Shown: in pieces, positions 35,598 through 47,371 of the stretch
Numbering within the stretch: position 1 is the stretch's first letter
Layout of the letters: the number at the start of each line of letters is the position of its first letter
Origin: Megaustenia siamemsis
Lineage: Eukaryota; Mollusca; Gastropoda; Stylommatophora; Ariophantidae
Assembly: GCA_032433765.1 (NCBI GenBank)
Contig: JAVIAB010000073.1
Coordinates: 59,891,052-59,955,051 of the forward strand
Reading direction: 5' to 3'
Length of the DNA stretch: 64,000 nt
The notes under the pieces: model-generated
Seen by the model: the letters and a program-made list of their open reading frames with translations, nothing else
Databases searched by the model: none
What the model was told of the DNA's origin: nothing
Program-made: the position numbers and the translations under genes

Positions 35598-36227
35598 TTT
35601 GATTAAATACAAATTTAGACATACGTGTATTGGCAGACAGACAAATATACAAACAGACAGACGCACAGCTGAATAAATGCATATATATATAGACGTCAAA
35701 CATACGGAGAGAGATAGTTGAGCAAATGAGTAGAAACATGTATAGGCGAACAAATACACGGATAGTTAGATGGAAAGAAAAGTAGATATATTCACACACA
35801 GTAAAAAATATATACAGCAAACCGGTTAAAGGAGAACAAACCACACAGACAGAAAGAGAGAGAGACACACAAGTAGAGGAAGCAGTCACATACAGGCAGT
35901 GAGATAGGCAGACACAGAAATAATAAATAAATATAACATATATATGTATGTGTATGACAGACACATATATCTGTTCTCGCACACACATTAAAGTTTGTGG
36001 ATTCAAGAGTTTCTCAATCCCACACAAAGGTCTTAGCACTAAGACCTTCAGATGTCACAAAATCACGTCAAGACTTTACACCATACGCTACAGTCCTGTG
36101 CTGTCAAATGTCATGACCCGACATTCAATGTGAGTCCTTGAATCCCACAATTACTGAACTCGCAGATTTCCATATTTCAACAAAACACGATAAGAGCCAT
36201 AAACTTTTGTATTTCACGATCACAGGT
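35598..36227. other. No gene; degenerate AGAC/AGAT-type repeats
   Basis: Scattered ACAGACAG, AGAGAG and TATATA motifs up to about 35990. Nothing else is recognised. Confidence 0.4.
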
Positions 36228-36875
36228 TAGACCCTTACACTCTGATACATAATTATCACACTCTTCGCTAAGAACCGTACATCCTCATACATAATTATCA
36301 CACTCTACGCTAAGACCCTTACACTCTGATACATAATTATCACACTCTTGGTTAAGAACTTTACAATCTCATATATTACTATCACACTCTACGCTAAGAA
36401 CCGTATACGCTCATATATAATTATCACATTCTACTCTAAGAACCGAACACTCATATATAATTATCACACTTTGCGCTAAGAACCGCATAAACTCATATAT
36501 GATTATCACACTCTTCGCTAAGAACCGTACATTCTCATTTATAATTATCACACTCTACGCTAAGAACCGCACATTCTCATTTATAATTATCACACTCTAC
36601 GCTAAGAACCGCACATTCTCATTTATAATTATCACACTCTACGCTAAGAACCGTACATTCTCATTTATAATTATCACACTCTACGCTAAGAACCGCACAT
36701 TCTCATTTATAATTATCACATTCTACGCTAAGAACCGTACATCCTCATTTATAATTATCACACTCTACGCTAAGAACCGTACATTCTCATTTATAATTAC
36801 CACACTCTACGCTAAGAACCGCACATTCTCATACATAACTATCACACGCTGCGCTAAAAACCGTACAGTCATACT
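36228..36875. repeat. Minisatellite, 42-bp unit, about 15 copies
   Basis: The unit contains TATAATTATCACACTCTACG and CTAAGAACCG. The left copies (to 36500) are more divergent than the centre. Confidence 0.95.
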
Positions 36876-37489
36876 CCACGCTCATATACTTCATGACTTG
36901 TAAACACTCATATTTCGGAATCACTTCAAACCTTCACGCTCTCACATTTACTAGCTGCACGCATGAACTGCCCCCCACACACAGGGCTATCCTTAATTTC
37001 ACTGTTTTATGCCCTGTATACGATGTGAAGACAGCTAAACAGGACACTCTCCGATCATTCAGGTCTGAATCGAAAATAATTATCGATCTCTTATTTCAAC
37101 ACTCCGGCCTATTTCTTGTAAATATTTTGAGCAATTACTTCTTTCCGTAAAGGGCTCGAGTAATAATTAGAAAACAGCCTTGAACCCGGAAACAAACATG
37201 CTTGAAGTTATGCAACCTCATTGACAATATTGATCACGGCTTTCGCAACATTGTGTCCCTGGGGTCAAATTTCAGTGAAAAAAAAAGTGGACCTCTTTGC
37301 ATTTCAAGCTCACGTGTAATCCCATATTACCTTGGCAGCTGCTGCTTTACCAGTAAGGACTGTCATTTCTTGATTACATTATGGAAGCTGATACGTCCTC
37401 ACATTTCTCTCTCTCTTACACACTGCAGCAAATTAAGTTCATGTTTATTTATCTTATACAAAAAGGCAAGAATCTCCTCATGTTTCTTT
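36876..37489. other. No recognised gene
   Basis: Frames here (up to about 85 codons) have no recognised domain. The long plus-strand frame starting at 37202 owes its length to the next array. Confidence 0.4.
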
Positions 37490-38040
37490 CTCTTACACAA
37501 TAAAATTCTAATCTCCTTACACTTATCTTCCCACACAAGTAATACCTTTACCTCTTCACATTTATCTTCCCACACAAGCAATACCTTTACCTCTTCATAT
37601 TTATCTTCCCACACAAGCAATACCTTTATCTCTTCACATTTATCTTCCCACACAAGTAATACCTTTACCTCTTCATATTTATCTTACAACACAAGTAATA
37701 CCTTTACCACTTCACATTTACCTTCCCACACAAGTAATACCTTTACCTCTTCACATTTATATTCCCACACAAGTAATACATTTACCTCTTCACATTTATC
37801 TTCCCACACAAGTAATACCTTTAACTCTTCACATTTATCTTCCTACACAAGTAATACCTTTACCACTTCACATTTATCATCCCACACAAGTAATACATTT
37901 ACCACTACAAATTTATGTTCCCACACAAGTAAAACCTTTACCTCTTCATATTTATGTTCCCGCACCAGTAAAACCGTTATTTCCTCATATTTATGTTCCC
38001 ACATATGCAAAGATTTACCTCTCCACATTTCTTGCTTTCA
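37490..38040. repeat. Minisatellite, 39-bp unit, about 14 copies
   Basis: The unit contains CCCACACAAGTAATACCTTT. Because 39 is a multiple of three, a 286-codon Ser/Thr-rich frame is open, but with no signal or domain I do not call it a gene. Confidence 0.95.
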
Positions 38041-38246
38041 CACTACGCCTCGCACACAATAAAGATGCCCCGAGATTAACCTACCAGAACAAAGCAACCA
38101 TTCCTCACTGAGCATGTTATGCCAATGGCAAACCGGAAAACATTGTAACAATCTATAAAAAAAAAATAACGAGAATAGAGACAAAGGAAGACAACAAGAA
38201 AAAAGTGTATGGTACGGAAAGACTACAGACAATCGGATGAGGAATA

Positions 38247-38622
38247 CCTGTGACAAATATTTGTAGAGGAATACCTGTGACAAATATTTGTAGAGGAATA
38301 CCTGTGTCAAATATTTGTAGAGGAATACCTGTGACAAATATTTGTAGAGGAATACCTGTGACAAATATTTGTAGAGGAATACCTGTGACAAATATTTGTA
38401 GAGGAATACCTGTGACAAATATTTGTAGAGGAATACCTGTGACAAATATTTGTAGAGGATTACCTGTGACAAATATTTGTAGAGGAATACCTGTGACAAA
38501 TATTTGTAGAGGAATACCTGTGACAAATATTTGTAGAGGAATACCTGTGACAAATATTTGTAGAGGAATATCTGTGACAAATATTTGTAGAGGAATACCT
38601 GTGACAAATATTTGTAGAGACA
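38247..38622. repeat. Minisatellite, 27-bp unit, about 14 copies
   Basis: The unit is AGGAATACCTGTGACAAATA plus TTTGTAG and includes the 10-bp palindrome CAAATATTTG. Copies are nearly identical. Both strands have open frames, including minus-strand frames of 205 and 162 codons. Confidence 0.96.
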
Positions 38623-39078
38623 ATTCCGAGAATATAGGCACCTGGTGAGGATCAACTCACCAATATCATTTCTTCTTACCCTTTAGGAACATTCCATACG
38701 AGCATACGTGTGGCTCGTAGAGACAACGGTTATGTTTAAACTATAGAGAACCGGTGAGGATCTCAAAACCACGCGGTCCATACTTGTCTAACCGTCTAGG
38801 CATAGCAGAGAGTCATCGAGAGTGATCCCATAGGGCGGTCAAGGTTACGGAACAAATGAATGGTTGAAAACATTTGGTGAAACTTTCTTTAGGCAAAAAA
38901 TGGATCCTTGATGGAAAGCAACAAAGAGACTAAACAAAGACAGCCTCCAGGTGAACAGATGAATTTGGCAATATATAAATGGCATGAGTGAAAATGTGGG
39001 TAAGCTGTTTATACACAGAGCAAAGTAGGTGGAGTTTATCGTTGCACTACATTATGCAACACGGCTTACATGTCACTA
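38623..39078. other. No recognised feature
   Basis: Unremarkable sequence up to the inverted-repeat element. Confidence 0.4.
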
Positions 39079-39900
39079 TAGTTCGTTCAGAAATTCATAA
39101 TCACACCTGAATTAGTTTTGCGTGATAACCGCTTGTTATTTTGGTTTCAAAATTGGCATGCAATCTTAGAATATTGATGACGCAAAGATTTTGGTATTTT
39201 TTATTCCACAAACACAACAGATTTTGCACATCAGCGAATTCCTTTGATCTTTTATGACGATATCACACAAGTTGATTCAAATTTTAGAGTTTACAGTAAT
39301 CGTGTTAAATGTTCTAGTTTACGGCAATTCTTGTCAGAGGCGTATCTACATAGTGCTTTATTTTGGGTGTTGTTCGTTATGTGTATTTGCAAACATGGAT
39401 TCAATTGGTTACAATTGCTGATATAGTAAAAAAGTAACCTTTTGCATAGTTATAAATTTGCATTTCAAACTCATTGTAATTTAGATATAAATGTTGGTAT
39501 TTAAAGTCAACAAATTGTCTACTGAGTCTTCACAAAATTAATAAAGCCTTCCCTTCGGTAATTAATGCCATGGCCGTGGTGCGTCATGTCGTTCAATAAC
39601 AATTCAGTTTTGTGCAGGGGATTTTCCTGAAGTTTTGTTTCTGCAATAGCCAAACTATTTTACGTGAACGACAGCACCAAATTAATGTATATATCCTAAA
39701 ATGATGTCAAATTCGAATAGGGTGAATTTAATATAGCATAAAGAAGAAAACTTTTAGACTATATCAAATTTCTAAGAGCAAAAAATATTTCTATAACGTC
39801 ATCAATATTCTAAGATTGCATGCACATTTTGAAACCAAAATAACAAGCGGTTATCACGCAATACTAATTCAGGTGTGATTATGAATTTCTGAACGGACTA
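39079..39900. mobile_element. Non-autonomous DNA transposon, 822 bp, with 104-bp terminal inverted repeats
   Basis: The left arm (39079-39182) begins TAGTTCGTTCAGAAATTC. The right arm (39797-39900), read in complement, begins TAGTCCGTTCAGAAATTC. The two match over 104 bases with only a few mismatches. TA dinucleotides flank the element (39077-39078 and 39901-39902), as expected for Tc1/mariner-type insertion at TA. The interior (about 614 bp) has no transposase, only a 60-codon chance frame. The parent family is unknown. Confidence 0.88.
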
Positions 39901-40017
39901 TAGTTATCGTCTTGTGGCCAACTAAAGGAACATATATTCGTCTCCCTCTCAATATATAACACCACTGTTTGTTTTACATCTCACAGTGGTATTCTAGTTA
40001 TAATCTTTCAGTTTTGT

Positions 40018-40470
40018 TGCATTTATGGAGTCCTAAACATTTATCCCGTGTGTTACCGGGGCCTCATTATGAGGGAGGTAAAGAATAGTGACACTGTGAC
40101 CTTCCAGGCATGTCGTAAGACGTGACTAAGGAGGTTGATCGATGGCTTGACAAGCTGTCATTGTAAAAAGTATTGTTATGGAAACAGCGCCATAGATTTT
40201 AGAGCAGTGATATCTGCAATATGTGCCATTTTGGCACGCAAGGTTTCTGTTTTTGAGATTGTGGTTCTGCCCTATGTGCCGTCTGCGGCTCGAAAGGACA
40301 ATAGATAGATAGATAGAAACATTTATGGAGTCCTAAACATTTATGGAGTCCTAAACATTTATGGAGTCCTAAACATTTATGGAGTCCTAAACATTTATGG
40401 AGTCCTAAACATTTATTGAGTCCTAAACATTTATGAAGTCCTAAACATTTATGGAGTCCTAAACATTCTC
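40018..40470. repeat. Minisatellite, 19-bp unit, about 10 copies, split by a SINE
   Basis: The unit is AAACATTTATGGAGTCCT plus A. One unit and a part lie at 40018-40044 and eight or nine at 40317-40470. The S7 SINE sits between them. Confidence 0.93.
40045..40316 (+). mobile_element. SINE family S7 (LINE-B-tailed), copy 2, with target duplication
   Basis: 272 bp from CCCGTGTGTTACCGGGG to GATAGATAGATAG. A 10-bp duplication, AAACATTTAT, lies at 40035-40044 and 40317-40326. The 3' part has a GTGCC-ATTTT-GGCAC hairpin and then CCCTATGTGCCGTCTGCGGC and TCGAAAGGACAATAGATAG. That tail is shared with LINE-B (GGCTCGAAAGGTCAATAGA at 55671-55689). The 3' UTR match suggests it uses LINE-B enzymes. Confidence 0.93.
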
Positions 40471-40756
40471 CTCACGTATAAAATTGTTTATTTTAGTGAT
40501 GTGATTTAAGTGTGTGATACCAGACAAAAAAGTAGCATTTTTAGCTACAATAAATATTTATGTATAAATGATATGATCGTAGTTTATGATTGCAACAGAA
40601 AGGTCACAGGTTGACAATTTGAGACTTTTAGAGTCTACAATATTCACTGTTTAACCACAAGAGTTTTTTTTTGTTTAATCTCAGCTTCTTGTTACCACTT
40701 TGAATGTGAAACAAAACTTTAGTATTTCTGGATTAACACAAACGAGCAAATGAACT

Positions 40757-41052
40757 AAAGTATCAATGAAAAACAGCTGTGATACACACACGCACACATA
40801 AATTCACTCGTATATGTGTGTATGTTCATTCATTTTTTTCAATTACTTTAAGTTCAATTACTTTAAGTTCAATTACTTTAAGTTCAATTACTTTAAGTTC
40901 AATTACTTAAAGTTTCAATTACTTTAAGTTCAATTACTTTAAGTTCAATTACTTAAAGTTTCAATTACTTAAAGTATCAATGAAAAACAGCTGTGATACA
41001 CAAACGCACACATAAATTCACTAGTATATGTGTGTATATTCATTCATTTTTT
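40757..41052. repeat. 15-16-bp array between two 82-bp direct repeats
   Basis: An 82-bp sequence starting AAAGTATCAATGAAAAACAG occurs at 40757-40838 and 40971-41052 with about three mismatches. Between them are eight or nine units of TTCAATTACTTTAAG, some with an extra T. Confidence 0.93.
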
Positions 41053-41457
41053 GGACTCAAATAAATTCTGTCAGCTCTTGGCAGTAATTCTATATCTCCA
41101 GCTCCTATTCTCATAATGTGAGAGTCACATATATCAAAGAGTAGATTATCCAGAAGTTACGACCTTGAATGCCAGAGTTTCCGTGATAAACATCGCAATT
41201 TGCTGCCTGCCCGAGCTGCTGTTCAGTGCTGCCTGACCCGAATATACGACTTTTGCATTGAAATCTCTGATGAAATTCTAGACACGAGATCAATACTCTG
41301 TTTTTGTCTGTTAAATATTGGGCAAAAGAGCTTCAACAAAGGGGAATAAATCGATGTATGGATGTTGTTTCTGGAGACTGGCGGAAAGGTCACCAGACAT
41401 CAGTGTGCGATTTTTCTTTTAAGTTATTAAGATTGTCAAACAAGCTTGATTAATACC
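41053..41457. other. No recognised feature
   Basis: Non-repetitive sequence without coding structure. Confidence 0.4.
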
Positions 41458-41590
41458 GTTCACTCACTCACTCACTCACTCACTCACTCACTCACTCACT
41501 CACTCACTCACTCACTCACTCACTCACTCACTCACTCACTCACTCAAACACTCACTCACTCACTCACTCACGCACTCACTCACTCACTCC
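41458..41590. repeat. (CTCA)n microsatellite, about 32 units
   Basis: An almost pure ACTC tetranucleotide run with two or three interruptions (AAACACT, GCACT). Confidence 0.96.
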
Positions 41591-41994
41591 CTTATAATTT
41601 CCTCGTCCATTCACTATTCATTAACTGTTAACTGCTTCTAGAACTCATTAATTCACGCACATCCACACTTATAAATTCACTCATTCACGTAATAAGACAC
41701 ACACAAATAATGCACTTCAATCGTAACTCTCTCAGAGCATATTCCCTAAATAACCAACTCAATTTGACAGGATTTCCTGCATGATGCAGAACTTATGAAT
41801 TCCTCACTTTGCTTTCTCTAGTTCATGCTGCGCACGTTAAGACTGGTTGAGACAGATGTTGAACATATTTCACAATGTACATGTTGTAACAAATGTTTTG
41901 GTGTGTGTATGTGTGTGTGTGTGCGTGTGAATGTGAGTGAGTGATGTAATGTACACATTTAGATGTGTATTTTATCTTGCAGATTTACATTTAA
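41591..41994. other. No recognised feature; short GT run
   Basis: A GT run lies at about 41902-41925. Confidence 0.4.
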
Positions 41995-43050
41995 CTATTG
42001 AACATCAACTGTCAGCGACCTTCTTCTGCTTCATTTCTTCTTCTTCCTCTTTTCTTCCTCATTTGCATTTCAGCGTCGACGGGAGATACAATTTGCGGTC
42101 TTTTGCTCTTCTGTTCGCCTCTGCTGTTGCTATATTTCCTAGTGTTTCTAATATTCCATTCGATCCATCTTTTTCGTGGTCGACCATCGGATCTGGTATT
42201 CTCACAACGTTTGCTGAAGGCTCGTTGTGTTGTGTTTTGATCTTTCTGCCTTGTCACAAGGCCAAACCATTTTATCTGTTGTTTCTTTATATATTATATG
42301 GCGGGGGCTATTCCTAGTTTTTTTTCTCAGTTCTTCATTTCAGATCTTATCTCTCAGACTGTTTCCTGTCATTCGTCTAACACATTTCATCTCAGGAGAG
42401 GTTATTTTTTTCTTATTGTTCTTGCATCTAGGGTCCAGGTCTGGCATTGGTAGAACAACGTTGGGATGAAGATTGTATTGTATAGTGCTCGTTTTGCCTC
42501 TAGAATTATTTCTTTCTTGGACAATAGTAGGGAGCCGCGATAGCTCAGTGGTTAGTGAACTGGACTACAAAGGACAAGGGGTAGGGTTCGATCTCACCGA
42601 CGGCTTCCGGGTTCACCAGCCTTAAATGGGTACCGGATTTTTTTCTGGGAAAGTAAAGCAGCACGGGCGTAATACCGACCACATTACCCCAAAAATCATG
42701 TGCTGAAGGTCTGTAAAATATAGGGTCACTAACACCATGTTTCCCTATACGCCACTTGGCGTGACGGAGGCACTTTACTACTTTTTACTTGGACAATAGT
42801 GGTGATAACTGTCCAATGATTTGACAAGTTTTGTTTCACCTTGATTCTATGTTGCTACTTGTGAATTATCGTTTGTCACTAAACTTCCCACGTATTTGAA
42901 TTCCTCTACTTGTTTTAGTTGCCTGCCTTTTATAGTTATGTTGGTGCTCTGTTTATTTTTGGCGACACTCATGACTTCTGTTTGTCGATGTTGATTTTCA
43001 TGTTGTATTGTGTACCAGAGTTGTTGAGTTTGTTTAAGTGTTCTTGTCAG
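41995..43050 (-). mobile_element. LINE-D reverse transcriptase 3' half, split by an S2 SINE
   Basis: Minus-strand order: NMKINIDKTEVMSVAKNK and VEEFKYVGSLVTND (post-palm region, 43030-42850), then the SINE, then EAKRALYNTIFIPTLFYQCQ, TWTLDART, KKQQIKWFGLVTRQKDQNTT and GRPRKRWIEWNIRNTR. It ends near CGTCGACGCTGAAATGC with a GAA-rich tail. Internal stops and frameshifts are present. This is the longest LINE-D copy here. Confidence 0.88.
42529..42787 (+). mobile_element. tRNA-derived SINE, family S2, copy 2, inside LINE-D
   Basis: A box TAGCTCAGTGG (42541-42551), B box GGTTCGATCTC (42585-42595), body with GCACGGGCGTAATACCGACC, and a 3' end with a hairpin around TATACGCCACTTGGCGTGAC. A 13-bp duplication, CTTGGACAATAGT, lies at 42516-42528 and 42788-42800, so both ends are exact. 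It inserted after the LINE-D copy. Confidence 0.96.
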
Positions 43051-43529
43051 GGATAAAGACTCAAAACAGGAAATATCAGATAGAATAGCACAAACTACAA
43101 CAACCTCTGTAAGACTAAAACCTATTTGAAAGATAATAGCATCGCTCTTGGCTCTAAAATCTGGCTAAAGCGTACACTTGTTTTATCAGTTTTTCTATAT
43201 TTTTTTAAAAAACATGTAATTACAACAGAAGAAAATACAAAGTAACTCTTACTTAGATCGTATCACAAACGAAACAGTTTGTAAAAAAGATACAACCAGG
43301 AAATGGGGCGCAGGATGATCTTGTGGCTACTGTGAAGAAAAGCAGAATCACTTGGTTTGGTTTGGCCACGAAGCTCGATTGTCTGGACTAGCAAAGACCA
43401 TTCTACGAGGAGTTATGTAAGGAGGGAGAAGGAGATGTAAGCAGAGAAAGTAATAAGATGAAAACATAAAGAAAGGACAGGCTTCCACTTGACAGATTCT
43501 TAAAGAATGACTTGAGGTAGAGAGAAATG
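43051..43529. other. No recognised feature
   Basis: AT-rich, then purine-rich sequence. No domain seen. Confidence 0.4.
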
Positions 43530-43748
43530 GAGAAGGTTGACGAAGTCTGTCAGTGGTGCTCCAACGATTCCACTCCCAGAGAAAGTTGACGAAGTCTGTA
43601 AGTGGTGCTCCAACGACAACCCGGAGTAGGTTGACGAAGTCTATCAGTGGTGCTCCAACGACAACCCGGAGTAGGTTGACGAAGTCTATCAGTGGTGCTC
43701 CAACGACAACCCGGAGTAGGTTGACGAAGTCTATCAGTGGTGCTCCAG
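43530..43748. repeat. Minisatellite, 45-bp unit, about 5 copies
   Basis: The unit contains GGTTGACGAAGTCTATCAGT and GGTGCTCCAACG. The first unit is longer (49 bp) and diverged. Confidence 0.93.
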
Positions 43749-44103
43749 CAAGTTTGTTCCTAGTGATTGTGAATATATCTCGAACTCTATTTCTCTGTTT
43801 TATAGTGCCTGACATCGTTGAGTGAAATTAGAGATAACACTCGTTGCCATGGTGGTTAACTGATTAGTATTTTCGCATTGGTTGTCAAGTGGTCGGAGGC
43901 TCTATTTTCAATCACAACAACGTTTTTTTCTTTTTCAGAAGCGATCGTTTCACAATCTTTGAAAATGTAGTCTAAGATTGTATGAGGTGATGCGGCCTGA
44001 CGTAGTCACGACCACATCAAACAACTCACAAGTTCATGCACTTTCCTTTGGTTTTATTTAAAATGTTTACCCTATCATCTTAACGAAAAAAAACCCAAAG
44101 TCT
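43749..44103 (+). other. Mostly unrecognised; possible worn tRNA-like SINE head at 43845-43925
   Basis: CCATGGTGGTTAACTGATTA followed by GGAGGCTCTATTTTCAATC has the spacing of A- and B-box regions but poor matches. Confidence 0.3.
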
Positions 44104-44104
44104 G

Positions 44105-44322
44105 CGACATTTCCCCATTACTAGGGCTTGCCAAGGGTAATCTTAGGACCTGGGAATAACGGCCGCATGTCCAGTGCATTAGTCGCGAGGTATTCAGTCT
44201 GAGTTTTTATTTCACCCCAATTAAAAAAAAAAAAAAGCTTTATCCCTACCGGGATTCGAACCCTCATTCTACTCCCGTGTTGGAGCCGGACAGGTTATCG
44301 ATTGGGCCACCCGCTCTCCTAA
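44105..44322 (-). mobile_element. tRNA-derived SINE, family S3
   Basis: On the minus strand: GGAGAGCGGGTGGCCCAATC (A-box region), then a strong B box GGGTTCGAATCCCGG (complement at about 44249-44263), then a T-run and a body with AAAAACTCAGACTG. The acceptor stem does not pair, so it is not a functional tRNA gene. A second, older copy lies at 29796. Confidence 0.87.
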
Positions 44323-44689
44323 CTCTATTATCGATTTCCTAAAAATAAACATAATATACCTTACTCTGAATATCTGGTGCACTTATTTTTATATTTTATT
44401 TGCCAGCGGCCATTGCATGATAATGTTTTTACTAGCGTCAACCGAAGTTTCAATTTTCTTATAAAATATGTATCTTGGGATCATTAAAGTCTTAAAAGTT
44501 TGAACGAACACGTTTCAGACCGTACCGGGTTAAAAAAATACCCAGCCAATAACTAACTTGAAGATAAACATTGGCAGTAATAGCATTTCTTAAAAATATT
44601 ATTGAAACATTTTTCTTTCACTTGTTCTTGTGCAAACAGAACCATTCTATTAATGATCTGGTGAAGTTTTTATATGTTGGTGTCTGATA
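44323..44689. other. No recognised feature
   Basis: AT-rich, no coding structure. Confidence 0.4.
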
Positions 44690-46035
44690 CTTCGTTCTGG
44701 ATGTTTGAGACTTCGTTCTTGATGTTTTATATTTCATTGTGGATGTTTGATAGTTGTTGTGGGCGTTTGATACTTCGTCTTTGTTGTGGGTGTTTGATAC
44801 TTCGTCTTTGTTGTGGGTGTTTGATATTTCGTCTTTGTTGTGAGTGTTTGATACTTCGCCTTTGTTGTGGGTGTTTGATACTTCGTCTTTGTTGTGAGTA
44901 TTTCATACTTCGTCTTTGTTGTGGTTGTTTGATACTTCGTCTTTGTTGTGAGTATTTGATACTTCGTCTTTGTTGTGGGTGTTTGATATTTCGTCTTTGT
45001 TGTGAGTGTTTGATACTTCGTCTTTGTTGTGGGTGTTTGATACTTCGTCTTTGTTGTGAGTGTTTGATATTTCGTCTTTGTTGTGGTTGTTTGATACTTC
45101 GTCTTTGTTGTGGGTGTTTGATACTTCGTCTTTGTTGTGAGTATTTCATACTTCGTCTTTGTTGTGGTTGTTTGATACTTCGTCTTTGTTGCGAGTGTTT
45201 GATACTTCGTCTTTGTTGTGGGTGTTTGATACTTCGTCTTCGTTGTGAGTGTTTCATACTTCGTCTTTGTTGTGAGTGTTTGATACTTCGTCTTCGTTGT
45301 GAGTGTTTCATACTTCGTCTTTGTTGTGAGTGTTTGATACTTCGTCTTCGTTTTTGATGTTTGATACTTCGTCTTCGTAGTGGGTGTTTGCTACTTCGTC
45401 TTTGTTGTGAGTGTTTGATACTTCGGCTTTGTTTTGAGTGTTTTATACTTCGTCTTCGTTGTGAGTGTTTCATACTGCGTATTCGTTGTGGGTGTTTGAT
45501 ACTTCGGCTTTGTTGTGAGTGTTTGATACTTCGTCTTCGTTGTGGGTGTTTGATACTTCGTCTTTGTTGTGAGTGTTTCATACTTCGTCTTTGTTGTGAG
45601 TGTTTGATACTTCGTCTTTATTGTGAGTGTTTGATACTTCGTCTTCGTTGTGAGTGTTTCATACTGCGTATTCGTTGTGGGTGTTTGATACTTCGGCTTT
45701 GTTGTGAGTGTTTGATACTTCGGCTTTGTTGTGGGTGTTTGATACTTCGTATTCGTTGTGAGTGTTTGATACTTCGGCTTTGTTGTGAGTGTTTGATACT
45801 TCGTCTTCGTTGTGAGTGTTTCATACTGCGTATTCGTTGTGGGTGTTTGATACTTCGGCTTTGTTGTGAGTGTATGATACTTCGATCTGGATGTTTTATT
45901 CTTCGTAGTTGGTGTTTTATACTTCGTTCTGGATGATTCATACTTCGTAGTGGATATTTGATACTTCGTTCTGGATGTTTGATGCTTCGTTGTGAGTGTT
46001 TGATACTTTGTTCTGGATGTATACTTCGTTGTGGT
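44690..46035. repeat. Minisatellite, 27-bp unit, about 48 copies
   Basis: The unit contains GTTTGATACTTCGTCTTTGT and TGTGGGT/TGTGAGT. Variants (TTTGATAC/TTTCATAC, GTCTTCG/GTCTTTG, GTATTCG) recur in blocks. Because 27 is a multiple of three, long frames are open on both strands (plus: Cys/Leu/Arg-rich; minus: RRRSIKHSQQ-type, 284 codons). These are products of the repeat. Edge units are degenerate. Confidence 0.95.
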
Positions 46036-46142
46036 TGTACGCTACTTCATAAAATAATCGTTCTTGTTGTTGTATATGTTTCATGCTTGCCCTCTAAACT
46101 TCAAATATTTTCGATGCGTCATCAAGTATATCACTACCAGTT

Positions 46143-46310
46143 ACAAAGATACCGAGGTAGCGAGGTGATTAGTACGCTTACCCGCTGTTCATATGGGTTC
46201 ACATTCACTTCCCCAAACGTGGCAAATTATTATCCAACTGACGCGCCGTTATAAAAGGGTGTCAGAGATTGTATCTGTAAAAATAAGGTGACCAGATACG
46301 TTACTAACCA
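46143..46310 (+). mobile_element. Probable tRNA-derived SINE, family S4
   Basis: GAGGTAGCGAGGTGATTAG fits an A-box region and TATGGGTTCACATTC a B-box region about 35 bases on. The body is short. No target duplication was resolved. Confidence 0.6.
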
Positions 46311-46389
46311 TATTGCTTTTTTTTTTTACCTTCCTCTGCCTCTAAGCTTTCAGCGTAGAGAGTAAAGTAGTGTTCAGGTAGAATACTCT

Positions 46390-46990
46390 AGATGTGTGTC
46401 TCTTACATGCTGCTCATCGTGATGTATCTTACATGCTGCTCATCGTGATGTATCTTACATGCTGCTCATCGTGATGTCTCCTACATGCTGTTCATCGTGA
46501 TGTCTCATATATGCAGCTCATCGTGATGTCTCCTACATGCTGTTCATCGTGATGTCTCCTACATCATGCTCATCGCGATGTCTCCTACATGCTGTTCATC
46601 GTGATGTCTCCTACATGCTGTTCATCGTGATGTCTCCTATATGCTGTTCATCGTGATGTCTCCTACATGCTGTTCATCGTGATGTCCTACATCCTATTCC
46701 TTGTCATGTCTCCTACATGCTGTTCGTCGTGATGTCCTACATCCTATTCCTTGTCATGTCTCCTACATGCTGTTCATCGTTATGTCCTACATCCTATTCC
46801 TTGTCATGTCTCCTACATGCTGTTCATCGTGATGTCCTACATCCTATTAATCGCGATGTCTCCTACATGCTGTTCATTGCGATGTCTCCTACATCCTATT
46901 AATCGCGATGTCTCCTACATGCTGTTCATTGCGATGTCTCCTACATCCTATTAATCGCGATGTCTCCTATATGCTGTTCATCGTGATTTA
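46390..46990. repeat. Minisatellite, 25-26-bp unit, about 23 copies
   Basis: The unit contains CATGCTGTTCATCGTGATGT and CTCCTA. In the right half it alternates with ATCCTATTCCTTGTCATGT or ATCCTATTAATCGCGATGT, giving a ~51-bp dimer. Confidence 0.93.
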
Positions 46991-47106
46991 TCCTATTCCA
47001 TTATTCCACCATTTTCTATGTCTACATTTTTCCCTCTTTTCGTTGTTTCTGAGTGCTAAGACTATCAGAGGGATGGTGTCTGGTGGTGATCGCATTACAT
47101 ACCACA

Positions 47107-47371
47107 ACCATGTCATCAACTATTTCTTGATAAGATCCAGAACTGGTGTTAATCCAACTCGTTACTTTATATCCATGTCATCAACTATTTCTTGATAAGA
47201 TCCAGAACTGGTGTTAATCCAACTCGCTACTTTATATCCATGTCATCAACTATTTCTTGATAAGATCCAGAACTGGTGTTAATCCAACTCGTTACTTTAT
47301 ATCCATGTCATCAACTATTTCTTGATAAGATCCAGAACTGGTGTTAATCCAACTCGTTACTTTATATCCAT
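47107..47371. repeat. Tandem repeat, 65-bp unit, 4 copies
   Basis: The unit contains CATCAACTATTTCTTGATAA. Copies are essentially identical (one GTTAC/GCTAC change), implying recent duplication. Confidence 0.95.

Noticed and set aside
37202..38062. 286-codon Ser/Thr-rich frame
   Set aside because: Its repeat portion is the 39-bp array, and the non-repetitive N-terminal part matches no family I recognise.
38247..38622. CRISPR-like appearance of regular 27-bp repeats
   Set aside because: Units are head-to-tail with no unique spacers, and the context is animal DNA without cas genes.
44230..44322. Candidate tRNA gene with a perfect B box
   Set aside because: The acceptor stem does not pair and the sequence continues into a repeated SINE body with a second copy at 29796.
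44727..45936. Long open frames on both strands (up to 284 codons), Cys-rich or Arg/His-rich
   Set aside because: Both come from a 27-bp repeat whose period is a multiple of three; opposite-strand frames of equal quality argue against coding.
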